31,613 nucleotides of DNA. Source: a virus. The DNA is taken from positions 1 to 31,613 of IMG/VR virus record IMGVR_UViG_3300032241_000389. One strand, written 5' to 3'. A program made the position numbers and the translations under genes. The notes below the pieces were generated by a model. That model saw only the letters and a program-made list of their open reading frames with translations. It had not been told where the DNA came from and ran no database searches. The number at the start of each line of letters is the position of its first letter. Within the stretch, counting starts at the first letter, position 1. Below are positions 1 to 5,654 of the stretch, one piece after another.

Positions 1-18
1 AAAATCATCATCAGACAT
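1..18 (-). CDS. Partial copy: start of the 50-residue early gene
   Basis: The first six codons of the 50-residue protein (MSDDDF) are seen here only because the window start repeats the end. The complete gene is at 31356-31508. It is not a separate gene. Confidence 0.85.
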
Positions 19-123
19 TTGATTCTCCTAATTTTTTCTGTAACATTTCGATTGCTTGGTTGGCTTGAACTCTATCTAAAAGGGCTATAGAAGGCTTTTT
101 AAAATAAGCACATAACTTAGCCT
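1..123. repeat. Left copy of 123-bp terminal direct repeat
   Basis: Bases 1-123 are identical to 31491-31613. This is the overlap expected when an assembler closes a circular or circularly permuted genome, and it gives a unit length of about 31,490 bp. A true packaged terminal repeat is possible. However, the P22-like terminase suggests headful packaging of permuted DNA, and the repeat falls inside coding sequence, so I favour an assembly overlap. Confidence 0.95.
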
Positions 124-586
124 CATCTGATTGTGTTTGTTCAATCAAAGCGTTTATAGAACTTATTTGTTGTGCAGTAATTGGAACTGCGGTAATGCCT
201 TTTGGTTCTTCTTTTTTAAGTTCTTCATCTTCAGGCAAATCTTCACCTGCGTAAATATACAAACCTAATCCGTGAAGTGCTATTGCTTTAGCCAAACACC
301 TTTGCATAGCAGTATTAACTGCAAAACTATCAGGGTTAAGCATAGATTTATTTTGATTGTTCATAACTGGTAATTGAGCAGTCATACTTTTACCAAAAGC
401 TGTAACTGTGCAAAATACCATCATTGAGTCACCAAACTTCATTGGTTCTTTGTATTCCCATGTAGCCATAGGATCAAGTTGAAGTAATTGATCTACTGCC
501 CAAGCCCAAGATAAATAAGTAAAACGACCTTTTTTTTCGGTATTGTCATTTACATTAATTTTGCGAAGTTCTAAATATTTGCTCAT
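11..586 (-). CDS. Single-strand annealing protein, Sak/DUF1071-like
   Basis: A 191-residue protein that probably anneals complementary single strands during phage recombination, working with the exonuclease and SSB of the same operon. The N-terminal block resembles the DUF1071/Sak family: a lysine-rich start, then TYLSWAWAVDQL at about residues 23-34, then the NTAMQRCLAKAIALHGLGLYIY region at about 91-112. The C-terminus is acidic and then helical, as is common for SSAP tails that contact partners. The start has an AGGA-type ribosome site 8 nt upstream and overlaps the stop of the HNH gene (TAATG), implying coupled translation. The stop overlaps the start of the next 50-residue gene, which continues at the other end of the window. 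Family assignment is from remembered motifs. Confidence 0.8.
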   Translation of the reverse strand: MSKYLELRKINVNDNTEKKGRFTYLSWAWAVDQLLQLDPMATWEYKEPMKFGDSMMVFCTVTAFGKSMTAQLPVMNNQNKSMLNPDSFAVNTAMQRCLAKAIALHGLGLYIYAGEDLPEDEELKKEEPKGITAVPITAQQISSINALIEQTQSDEAKLCAYFKKPSIALLDRVQANQAIEMLQKKLGESNV

Positions 587-1089
587 TAAAATTTCCTTTC
601 AACATTAGCAAATGGATGTAATTCTTTTTTTGCAATTAAATAAGCATTTTTTGCATCACCAATAGTATTAAAACAACCTAAATATTTTCTTTGTTTATTA
701 ACGCTAATATGAGACTGCCATTTATTCATACTCTTAGACCAACTCACACCTAATTCACCACTTTTATTATTTTTTTGTGGTTTAAATTTATTTTGAGTGT
801 TTTCTGATCCTGTAGCTTCTCTTAAATTAGAAATTCTATTATCAGATTGATTCCCATTGATATGATCAATTTCATATTTAGGAAAATTTCCATGTATATA
901 AAACCAAGCTAATCTATGCGAGTAATAACTTTTTCCACAAACAGTAATTCTTAAATATCCAAAACCATTTGATGAACCTAATATTTTGTTAATATTTATC
1001 CCTTTTCTTTTTGATTTCCATTTAAAAATGCCTGTTAATGAATCATAATCAAGCAATTCATGTAACATTAATTGAGTTAATTCTTTCAT
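586..1089 (-). CDS. HNH homing-type endonuclease with AP2 DNA-binding domain
   Basis: A 167-residue two-domain protein. An HNH_3-type nuclease core lies at about residues 55-100 (SHRLAW, then IDHINGNQSDNRISNLREA) with the usual His and Asn residues. An AP2-like DNA-binding segment follows at about 108-160 (GVSW, W124, the YLGCF strand and the following DAKNAY helix). This architecture is typical of free-standing phage homing endonucleases. It sits exactly between two operon genes, with an ATGA overlap upstream and a TAATG overlap downstream, so it is read in the operon without breaking a neighbour. No intron is evident around it. Homing activity is inferred. Confidence 0.85.
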   Translation of the reverse strand: MKELTQLMLHELLDYDSLTGIFKWKSKRKGININKILGSSNGFGYLRITVCGKSYYSHRLAWFYIHGNFPKYEIDHINGNQSDNRISNLREATGSENTQNKFKPQKNNKSGELGVSWSKSMNKWQSHISVNKQRKYLGCFNTIGDAKNAYLIAKKELHPFANVERKF

Positions 1090-1277
1090 TTAACACTCCT
1101 TAAACTCATAAACAAACTACGGCTAAGACCACACTCAGACCAGATAAGTTGTTTATCTTCTAAAGATGCAAGACCCTTTTCCATATTGGTAAGTGCCTCA
1201 ACCATTCTTACTTGCTTTTCTTCAAAGAACATCCTTTGTTCTTGAATGTCAGCTTCCATATCAAAATTATCAAACAT
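1086..1277 (-). CDS. Small early protein of unknown function
   Basis: A 63-residue acidic, helix-rich protein and the first gene of the leftward early operon. A strong GGGAG ribosome site lies 8 nt before the ATG, and its stop overlaps the HNH start (ATGA). Residues 10-45 have a heptad-like charge pattern, so a short coiled coil is possible. I do not recognise a family. Its promoter-proximal position suggests high early expression. Confidence 0.65.
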   Translation of the reverse strand: MFDNFDMEADIQEQRMFFEEKQVRMVEALTNMEKGLASLEDKQLIWSECGLSRSLFMSLRSVK

Positions 1278-1384
1278 TGTTTTTTCTCCCCTAAGTTTTA
1301 AACAATAGTTACATTATACCTATAAATTTACTTGTGTGTGGATATTTACCAAAAATAAAGTAAAATAAATTAACGAGGAGAATT
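1278..1384. promoter_or_regulatory. Divergent control region between early operon and cro-like gene
   Basis: A 107-bp AT-rich gap separates the leftward early operon from the rightward HTH gene. On the minus strand a perfect TATAAT lies at 1318-1313, followed by about 30 nt of leader and a strong ribosome site, so it probably drives the early operon. Its -35 is weak (CCACAC region), which suggests activation or a tolerant promoter. For the plus strand I see only weak candidates such as TTGTGT at 1332-1337. Operators for the HTH protein would be expected here, but I find no convincing repeated dyad. Confidence 0.55.
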
Positions 1385-1621
1385 ATGAAATTATCAGATG
1401 CACAATTAATTGACTTATTAGGTGGTTCTGGCAGAGTAGCCAAACTATGTAATGTAACTATGCCTAGTGTTACTCATTGGAGAACAAGAGGAATACCGCA
1501 TGGGCAGTTATTATTTATGGCAGCAACATTAGAGAAAGAATCTCATGGATTGATTAGAAGACAAGATTTGTTTCCTAAAAACTTTTGGTTAATTTGGCCA
1601 GAACTTGTGGATAATAATTAA
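1385..1621 (+). CDS. Cro/YdaS-like HTH transcriptional regulator
   Basis: A 78-residue DNA-binding protein. A helix-turn-helix is visible at about residues 6-40: SDAQLIDLLGGSGRVAKLCNV, then the recognition-helix region MPSVTHWRTRGIP. The C-terminal RRQDLFPKNFWLIWPEL motif is characteristic of small Cro/YdaS-type phage regulators. It is transcribed away from the leftward early operon with a strong GAGGAG site 5 nt before the ATG, the usual place for a Cro-like repressor of early transcription. No CI-type partner is visible. Its probable targets are the divergent gap at 1278-1384 and possibly the dyad at 1899-1915. Confidence 0.82.
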   Translation: MKLSDAQLIDLLGGSGRVAKLCNVTMPSVTHWRTRGIPHGQLLFMAATLEKESHGLIRRQDLFPKNFWLIWPELVDNN

Positions 1622-1635
1622 ATTTGTTGTATAAT
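1605..1635 (+). promoter_or_regulatory. Promoter for the structured small RNA
   Basis: A consensus TATAAT is at 1630-1635. A possible -35 TTGTGG is at 1605-1610 with a long 19-bp spacer, inside the 3' end of the HTH gene. The expected transcription start is about 1641-1643, which is exactly where the first RNA hairpin begins. That fit is the main support. Confidence 0.55.
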
Positions 1636-1640
1636 TTATA

Positions 1641-1770
1641 TATCAAGCGTGGAAACTTGATACAGATCGAAGACAAAGAACTCTCGCATGGGTTTGGTCT
1701 TTTTACATAAATTTTACTTCGATCTTGTTATGTAGAATTTCCACACCAAATCCAGCCGAGAGTTTTTTTT
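1641..1770 (+). ncRNA. Candidate pseudoknotted small RNA
   Basis: About 130 nt with unusually dense self-complementarity. Hairpin A is TATCAAG (1641-1647) with CTTGATA (1656-1662). Hairpin B pairs 1680-1686 with 1757-1763 and, after a 2x2 internal loop, 1689-1698 with 1745-1754. Hairpin C, inside B, is TACATAA (1704-1710) with TTATGTA (1728-1734). Two long-range pairings tie these together: loop A GTGGAAA (1649-1655) matches TTTCCAC (1738-1744), and linker AGATCGAAG (1664-1672) matches CTTCGATCT (1717-1725) in loop C. The G1692-T1751 pair is a wobble only in a plus-strand RNA. It has its own TATAAT box and ends in a T8 tract. I do not recognise a known RNA class; the function is unknown. Confidence 0.62.
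1680..1770 (+). terminator. Intrinsic terminator at the 3' end of the small RNA
   Basis: The outer arm of hairpin B (ACTCTCG at 1680-1686 with CGAGAGT at 1757-1763) is followed directly by a run of eight T at 1763-1770. This is the classical intrinsic terminator layout. It would end the small RNA and also read-through from the cro-like gene. Confidence 0.65.
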
Positions 1771-2004
1771 CGTCTGGTCGTACTCCACACGATAGCAACG
1801 AATCTAAATGGATTGCATGGAAGAGAACATAGGCTAGTTTGACACTTAACTCTAAGCCTCGCTGACTTAAATGGGTACAGCACAAGTTTATAAAGACAAA
1901 AGTGGTAGCCACTTTATAAACGATTGAACATTAACTTCGGTAGCAGTAGTATTAATAAATTCTTTTAATATCGCTGTAGTTGGTAAAGCAAATGCTTACC
2001 ACTT
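1771..2004 (+). promoter_or_regulatory. 234-bp non-coding leader with hairpins and a candidate promoter
   Basis: No credible gene is seen here, and base composition is less AT-rich than the flanks. Visible structures are AGGCT (1831-1835) with AGCCT (1854-1858); a dyad GTTTAT / AAAGTGG-TAG-CCACTTT / ATAAAC at 1886-1921; and TGGTAA(A)GCA with TGCTTACCA at 1981-2001, directly before the next gene. AAGTGGTA at 1900-1907 recurs inverted at 1997-2004. A promoter candidate is TTGAAC (1924-1929), 17 bp, TAGTAT (1947-1952). The 17-bp dyad AAAGTGGTAGCCACTTT could be an operator for the HTH protein. The assignments are tentative. Confidence 0.45.
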
Positions 2005-2220
2005 ATGGCAGAACTATTGGTAAATATGAGTATAAACAATGTAGATACATATTCAGAACAACACAGAAATTCATGCGAAGCTCGTCATATGCTTACATTA
2101 CCTTTAATACAACGCAGAAAAGAATTAGATTTAATTGAGAAACAAAGAGGAACAAAAGCAGTTGAGTATCTTAAAAATGAGATGATTGTTCAACACAAAT
2201 TAAAGAAAACAAATGATTAA
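2005..2220 (+). CDS. Conserved phage protein of unknown function (EQHR...CEAR type)
   Basis: A 71-residue charged protein with the pattern EQHRNSCEARHMLTLPL at about residues 19-35, then a helical segment with QRRKELDLIEKQRG and KAVEYLKNEM. I recall similar short proteins in many phages just upstream of nuclease genes, but no function is known. The start is uncertain: ATG at 2005 follows a hairpin, whereas ATG at 2026 would give 64 residues, and neither has a strong ribosome site. Its stop overlaps the next gene by 8 bp. Confidence 0.65.
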   Translation: MAELLVNMSINNVDTYSEQHRNSCEARHMLTLPLIQRRKELDLIEKQRGTKAVEYLKNEMIVQHKLKKTND

Positions 2221-2536
2221 TCCACATGAACACTTACAATTTATTGCAGATAATGTAGAAGCATTTGCTAAAGCTGACCAAGAACTTACAGCGTCAGAAT
2301 CATGGAAATCAGCGATTAAAGCAGTTGAGATGGATCATAGTAATCAGACATCAATGGCAGGGAAAGAAATGGAAGCGTATGGTTCTGATGCCTATAGACA
2401 ATGGTGTAATGCTCATGCCAAAGCTAAAAAGACTTATACCGAATTAAAATTAAAGATTGAGTTGGCTAAATTAACGATTGAGGTGTGGCGTAGCCAAGAA
2501 GCCAGTAATAGAACAACAGATAAGACATTAAGATGA
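2213..2536 (+). CDS. Conserved phage protein of unknown function
   Basis: A 107-residue largely helical protein ending in a segment VEVWRSQEASNRTT-like (about residues 90-103) that I remember as recurring in phage proteins next to DUF1364 nucleases. It is likely read in one transcript with its neighbours, overlapping the upstream stop by 8 bp and the downstream ATG by 4 bp. No catalytic motif is visible. A role in recombination or replication is only guessed from the neighbours. Confidence 0.7.
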   Translation: MINPHEHLQFIADNVEAFAKADQELTASESWKSAIKAVEMDHSNQTSMAGKEMEAYGSDAYRQWCNAHAKAKKTYTELKLKIELAKLTIEVWRSQEASNRTTDKTLR

Positions 2537-2820
2537 CATACAGAAATAAGAAGTTATTAGAAATAGTTAGAAAATTACCTTGTCAAATATGTGGAATAGA
2601 AGATGGAACAGTTATCGCAGCACATAGCAACCAGTTACGAGATGGAAAAGGAACAGGAATTAAAGCCCACGATTATCGAATCGCTGCTTTATGTAACTTG
2701 TGTCACATGGGACTTGATCAAGGCAGAGCAATGTCGAAAACAGAAAGAATGGAACTCTGGGAAGATGCACATAGAAGAACAATTGGAGAATTATTTGAAT
2801 ACGGGCTTTTAAAGGTTTAA
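2533..2820 (+). CDS. YbcO/DUF1364-like HNH-fold putative nuclease
   Basis: A 95-residue protein matching the DUF1364 (YbcO) pattern: a CQIC knuckle at residues 17-20, VIAAHSNQLRDGKGTGIKAH at about 28-47, and a second pair CNLC at about 54-57 followed by H58 and the DQG turn. The four cysteines probably hold a structural zinc, and the AAHSN histidine fits the HNH active site. Such proteins occur beside recombination genes in lambdoid prophages. It starts in an ATGA overlap with the previous gene and ends the rightward block. Nuclease activity is inferred from family structure, not shown here. Confidence 0.82.
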   Translation: MTYRNKKLLEIVRKLPCQICGIEDGTVIAAHSNQLRDGKGTGIKAHDYRIAALCNLCHMGLDQGRAMSKTERMELWEDAHRRTIGELFEYGLLKV

Positions 2821-2965
2821 TTTATTCTGCGTAATGTTACTTATAGGTTACTTATCGACAATAAAATAAACATAATGTGATTTATAAGTAACACTTTAAG
2901 GTCATAATGCACCATATGTAATACATTATGATTAAAAGCAGACAATATGTATCAAATAAGATACA
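2821..2965. other. Repeat-rich AT intergenic region between convergent genes
   Basis: A 145-bp non-coding gap between converging genes. GTTACTTAT occurs at 2836-2844 and again at 2847-2855 (11 bp apart), and inverted as ATAAGTAAC at 2884-2892. CATAATG occurs at 2871-2877 and 2903-2909 and inverted at 2924-2930, giving an 8-bp stem TCATAATG/CATTATGA. ATGTATC (2947-2953) pairs with GATACAT (2960-2966) at the stop of the next gene. The hairpins may terminate the convergent transcripts, although no strong U tract follows. The phased repeats are also compatible with a protein-binding site. Confidence 0.5.
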
Positions 2966-3328
2966 TTAAAACCCTATACGCTCAAGGCCATATTGTTCGC
3001 AAATTTCTTTAGCATATTTCTTAAAGACTGCATCATGTAAATGCCAATCCTCAGACTTTTTAGACCTACGCATATGAATACATTCGTGTAACATTGAGGA
3101 AAGTAGAATCGTAAAATTCGTATTCATCTCTCGTGAAATTAGGATTTCATGCAAGTCAGTTTCACCATCAAAGGTATAGGTAGCAAAACATTCTGCACCA
3201 TCGTGAAATACTTTATCAGTTACTTTGAAATCAATTTCAGCAGTTGATGGCATCTTCCATTTGTTAATAGGTGGGAGTTGGCAAATAAGACAATAGATTG
3301 CTTCTAAATTCTTACTTGTGGGATTCAT
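2966..3328 (-). CDS. SprT-like zinc metalloprotease-fold protein
   Basis: A 120-residue protein with the zinc motif HECIH at residues 81-85 and a downstream third-ligand candidate in DWHLHDAVF (H96 or H98), the layout of the SprT-like domain. Family members include the DNA-protein crosslink protease Spartan, and phage versions are of unknown function. I chose the ATG at 3328, which has an AGAGG ribosome site and overlaps the phosphoesterase stop by 17 bp. The upstream in-frame extension lies inside that gene. It is coupled to the metallophosphoesterase. A role in clearing or processing DNA-bound protein is inferred. Confidence 0.78.
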   Translation of the reverse strand: MNPTSKNLEAIYCLICQLPPINKWKMPSTAEIDFKVTDKVFHDGAECFATYTFDGETDLHEILISREMNTNFTILLSSMLHECIHMRRSKKSEDWHLHDAVFKKYAKEICEQYGLERIGF

Positions 3329-4271
3329 GGACTTTGCCTCTGAATTCAAAGTGATCCTCATCCCATACTCGCACAAGTTCAGGTATTAATAACTTACCCT
3401 CATGGAATGATAGAACTGCAAACCCAGCCATCCAATCTTTAGGATTATCCTCAGCATATTCAAATTGCCTACCTAAAGGATCAGCTAAAGTTCCTGTTTG
3501 AACTCCATACCTAGTTCCGTTATAGTCTGTTAATAAATTAACTGCTCCAACATGAGTATGCCCCGTAACAAAGTTAATACCGCCATGAAGCGTGTTATTT
3601 CTACCAGCCATTGCACCACCTTTATATCGGTGCTTAATCACAGTATCACCATTAACCCAAAACGAATAGCAAGGCTGCCATAATGGGAAGTAATCCCTAA
3701 GTTGCGTACCTTGTAAACCTTGTAACTCTGGTGCTTTATTCACAATAAGTTGTTCATACCTTGCATCATGGTTTCCCATAGGCCAAATTAATGGAGTTTG
3801 TTTTAATACTCGATTTTCTATTTCAGTTAAAGATGTTTGACAAGCCTCAAGTTCTTCTTTGACTGAAGGTAATTTATTAAAATTGATGCTTGGAAACCTT
3901 GAGATTGAAGCACCATCAAACGCATCACCATTATTAACTACGCATTTAATCTCTTGTTTGTGCATTTCTAAGAACTTGAGTAATGCTCGATATGCTGGAG
4001 TTGGTTCGTCTGGCCAAAAATGAGCATCAGAGAAAACTACAATCATTCCATTATCAATGTTTAATTCTCTACGCATATTGCCAGGAGTAACAAGTCGAGT
4101 AGGTTTTGCGTGTGGATGATCAGCATCTAGGGAAATTTTATATCTTTCTTCTAAATTTTTTCTTCTTTTATAAACTGCCCTAAGATCCATATTAAAAAAC
4201 TCAGCTACTTTAGCAGCAGATTTTAAATCTTGCCAAACTTGTATAAATTCTTCATCAGTAGAATATTTCAT
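3312..4271 (-). CDS. HTH-fused metallophosphoesterase
   Basis: A 319-residue protein. Residues 1-50 look like a helix-turn-helix (SAAKVAEFFNMDLRAVYKRR). A calcineurin-like phosphoesterase then shows all metal motifs in order: FSDAHFWPD at about 80-88, NNGDAFDG, GNHDARY and GHTHVG. This family covers nucleases and phosphodiesterases, including SbcD/Mre11 relatives, and the fused HTH suggests a DNA substrate. The start chosen is ATG 4271, behind a GGGGGG-AAT ribosome site; a longer reading frame upstream lacks one. It is transcribed opposite to both flanking blocks and translationally overlaps the SprT-like gene. Confidence 0.82.
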   Translation of the reverse strand: MKYSTDEEFIQVWQDLKSAAKVAEFFNMDLRAVYKRRKNLEERYKISLDADHPHAKPTRLVTPGNMRRELNIDNGMIVVFSDAHFWPDEPTPAYRALLKFLEMHKQEIKCVVNNGDAFDGASISRFPSINFNKLPSVKEELEACQTSLTEIENRVLKQTPLIWPMGNHDARYEQLIVNKAPELQGLQGTQLRDYFPLWQPCYSFWVNGDTVIKHRYKGGAMAGRNNTLHGGINFVTGHTHVGAVNLLTDYNGTRYGVQTGTLADPLGRQFEYAEDNPKDWMAGFAVLSFHEGKLLIPELVRVWDEDHFEFRGKVHESHK

Positions 4272-4319
4272 ATTCCCCCCATATAATAGCGATTTATAAC
4301 ACAATTTTATTAATATACA
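4272..4319. promoter_or_regulatory. Divergent promoter region, phosphoesterase versus VRR-NUC
   Basis: A 48-bp gap. On the plus strand TATAAT lies at 4282-4287 without an obvious -35. On the minus strand TTGTAT (4319-4314), 16 bp, TATAAA (4297-4292) makes a plausible promoter for the phosphoesterase pair. The VRR-NUC gene has no visible ribosome site, so it may be translated from a short, poorly marked leader. Confidence 0.4.
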
Positions 4320-4601
4320 ATGACATACGCAAAAAGAGTAGATAAAAACCAAGCTGAAATAGTTGAAGAATTTAGAAAACTAGGTTTTAATGTGTATATT
4401 ACTTCTCATGTTGGTCGTGGATTTCCCGACATTATGGTTGGTTATGGCAATACGCATACCATCTTAGTTGAGATTAAATCGAGTGAGAAAGCTAAATTTA
4501 CTGAGGCTCAAAGTGAATTTATGCGTAATTGGAAGGGCGGGCCAGTAGTAAGGATTGATTCAATAGATGGTGTTCACAAACTCGCAAATATGTTAAAATA
4601 A
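4320..4601 (+). CDS. VRR-NUC-type PD-(D/E)XK nuclease
   Basis: A 93-residue minimal nuclease domain. The catalytic signature is GFPDIMV at about residues 34-40 followed by LVEIKSS at about 49-55, giving the D...ExK centre. The TEAQSEFMRNW segment after it is typical of VRR-NUC proteins. Stand-alone phage versions are thought to be structure-specific DNA nucleases, possibly for branched replication or recombination DNA before packaging. It is the first gene of the rightward late block. Confidence 0.85.
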   Translation: MTYAKRVDKNQAEIVEEFRKLGFNVYITSHVGRGFPDIMVGYGNTHTILVEIKSSEKAKFTEAQSEFMRNWKGGPVVRIDSIDGVHKLANMLK

Positions 4602-4604
4602 GTC

Positions 4605-4619
4605 ATCTCATGTTGAGAT
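4605..4619 (+). terminator. Small hairpin after the VRR-NUC gene
   Basis: ATCTCA-TGT-TGAGAT is a perfect 6-bp stem with a 3-nt loop, followed by TTCTTTG, and lies directly after the nuclease stop. The T-rich tail is broken, so it could be a weak terminator, an attenuator or an mRNA 3'-end protector. It sits just before the ribosome site of the next gene. Confidence 0.4.
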
Positions 4620-4640
4620 TTCTTTGCAAAGGAAAATAAA

Positions 4641-4904
4641 ATGAAAGATTATGATGTTAAAGATATGAGTGATTCAAGCAAAAAAATGAAATATGAATCT
4701 ACTGCTGAAAAAGATAAAATGAGTTCTTCTGGTTTAAAAGATCCAGGACACTTACAGCGTGCTGCTGATTATGCCAACGAGTGCAGAGTTGGTGACAAGC
4801 CGATGATTGTTCCCCCAGCAGGCCCTAAAGCTGAGCCAGTTCGTGTTAATGGTGTGCCAATGCCTAAAGAAACTAACATTTCTTCTGGTAACAAAGGTAA
4901 GTAA
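4641..4904 (+). CDS. Small hydrophilic protein of unknown function
   Basis: An 87-residue, lysine- and serine-rich, probably disordered protein with a proline-rich stretch (PMIVPPAGPKAEP) in the second half. An AGGA ribosome site precedes the ATG, and the stop overlaps the next start (TAATG). No family is recognised. Its place among other small late genes before the terminase suggests a minor virion or assembly role, which is only positional. Confidence 0.65.
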   Translation: MKDYDVKDMSDSSKKMKYESTAEKDKMSSSGLKDPGHLQRAADYANECRVGDKPMIVPPAGPKAEPVRVNGVPMPKETNISSGNKGK

Positions 4905-5113
4905 TGGTTGCGGTCAAGAAAGCTCCAGCATTGATGAAATTAGCAACTGCTGAGATGCGTGAAACCGAAGAATCAAAAAGATGGCAAGCTGAAGATGATT
5001 TAAGAACTCTTCAGCAAGCTAAAGAGATTGAATCAAATCGTGCAAGAATGAGTGCTGCTAAAAAAATAGCTATTTCTCAAATCAAGCAACTCGAAAAAAT
5101 TAAAGGAAGATAA
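4904..5113 (+). CDS. Small helical protein of unknown function
   Basis: A 69-residue charged protein; residues 10-65 look like one long amphipathic helix or coiled coil (ETEESKRWQAEDDL, QQAKEIESNRARMSAAKK). Translation is coupled to the upstream gene through TAATG. Similar short helical proteins are common ahead of phage packaging genes, but I cannot assign a function. Confidence 0.65.
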   Translation: MVAVKKAPALMKLATAEMRETEESKRWQAEDDLRTLQQAKEIESNRARMSAAKKIAISQIKQLEKIKGR

Positions 5114-5115
5114 TT

Positions 5116-5511
5116 ATGGCATTTACAGGCGTAGCAGTCAGCGATCCAATATTTAATACTTGTTTCGCAAATCAACAATTAGGTTATTCACAATCTGCTC
5201 AAGGTGCTGTTACTCAAGCAACTAGCAAATCAACAGCAGTAACTTCTAACTTTAGCAACATTCAAGTGACAATGAACAACGCAGCTTTAGCGGCTGGAGC
5301 AGTTGTTTCATTTACTTTGAACAATTCACTAATTTCAGCAAGAGATGTATTAATTATTAATGTATCAGGTGGAAATGCAACTCAAGGTACTTATGTAGCA
5401 TTTATATCAACAATTTCTACAGGATCAGCTCAAGTTAGTTTACAAAACATTTCTGGTGGTTCATTATCTGAAGCTGTAAATTTAAACATTGCAATTATTC
5501 ATGGCCAATAA
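5116..5511 (+). CDS. Beta-rich putative virion decoration or fibre-type protein
   Basis: A 131-residue Ser/Thr/Ala/Asn-rich protein without charged clusters. It starts with a short segment carrying two Cys or Phe positions and continues with alternating hydrophobic strands (TQATSKSTAVTSNFSNIQVTMNN, VSFTLNN, DVLIINVSGG), a pattern I associate with beta-sandwich domains on phage capsids or fibres. It lies 2 nt after the previous gene. There is no signal peptide. Identification as a structural protein rests on composition and position only. Confidence 0.6.
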   Translation: MAFTGVAVSDPIFNTCFANQQLGYSQSAQGAVTQATSKSTAVTSNFSNIQVTMNNAALAAGAVVSFTLNNSLISARDVLIINVSGGNATQGTYVAFISTISTGSAQVSLQNISGGSLSEAVNLNIAIIHGQ

Positions 5512-5513
5512 TT

Positions 5514-5654
5514 ATGCCTTTAGTAAAATCTAAAAGCAAAGAAGCCTTTGAAAAAAATGTGAAGGCTGAATTAAAAAGTGGCAAGCCTTTAAAACAAAGT
5601 CTTGCTATTGCCTATTCTGAAAAGCGTGAAGCTGGAAAGAAGAAAAAGAAATGA
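5514..5654 (+). CDS. 46-residue basic phage protein
   Basis: This short gene reads MPLVKSKSKEAFEKNVK, then a GKPLKQSLAIAYSEKR-type segment, and ends in a poly-lysine tail. The pattern (KSKS..F.KNV..E...GKP..Q.LAIAYS) recurs in many environmental phages as a tiny conserved protein of unknown role, by memory. It overlaps the next gene by ATGA and begins 2 nt after the preceding stop, so it fits the operon precisely. Its positive charge suggests nucleic-acid or capsid-interior binding, as inference. Confidence 0.7.
   Translation: MPLVKSKSKEAFEKNVKAELKSGKPLKQSLAIAYSEKREAGKKKKK

Noticed and set aside
1839-1872. Perfect TTGACA at 1839-1844 as a promoter
   Set aside because: No acceptable -10 at 16-18 bp; the only T/A-rich box (TTAAAT) is 22 bp away.
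1703-1912. 69-codon minus-strand open frame
   Set aside because: It lies across the structured RNA and leader, has no ribosome site, and its protein resembles nothing phage-like; the RNA structure explains the region better.
1771-2004. tRNA or group I intron in the non-coding region
   Set aside because: No cloverleaf with a TTCGA-type T loop and acceptor stem, and no recognisable intron core pairings on either strand.
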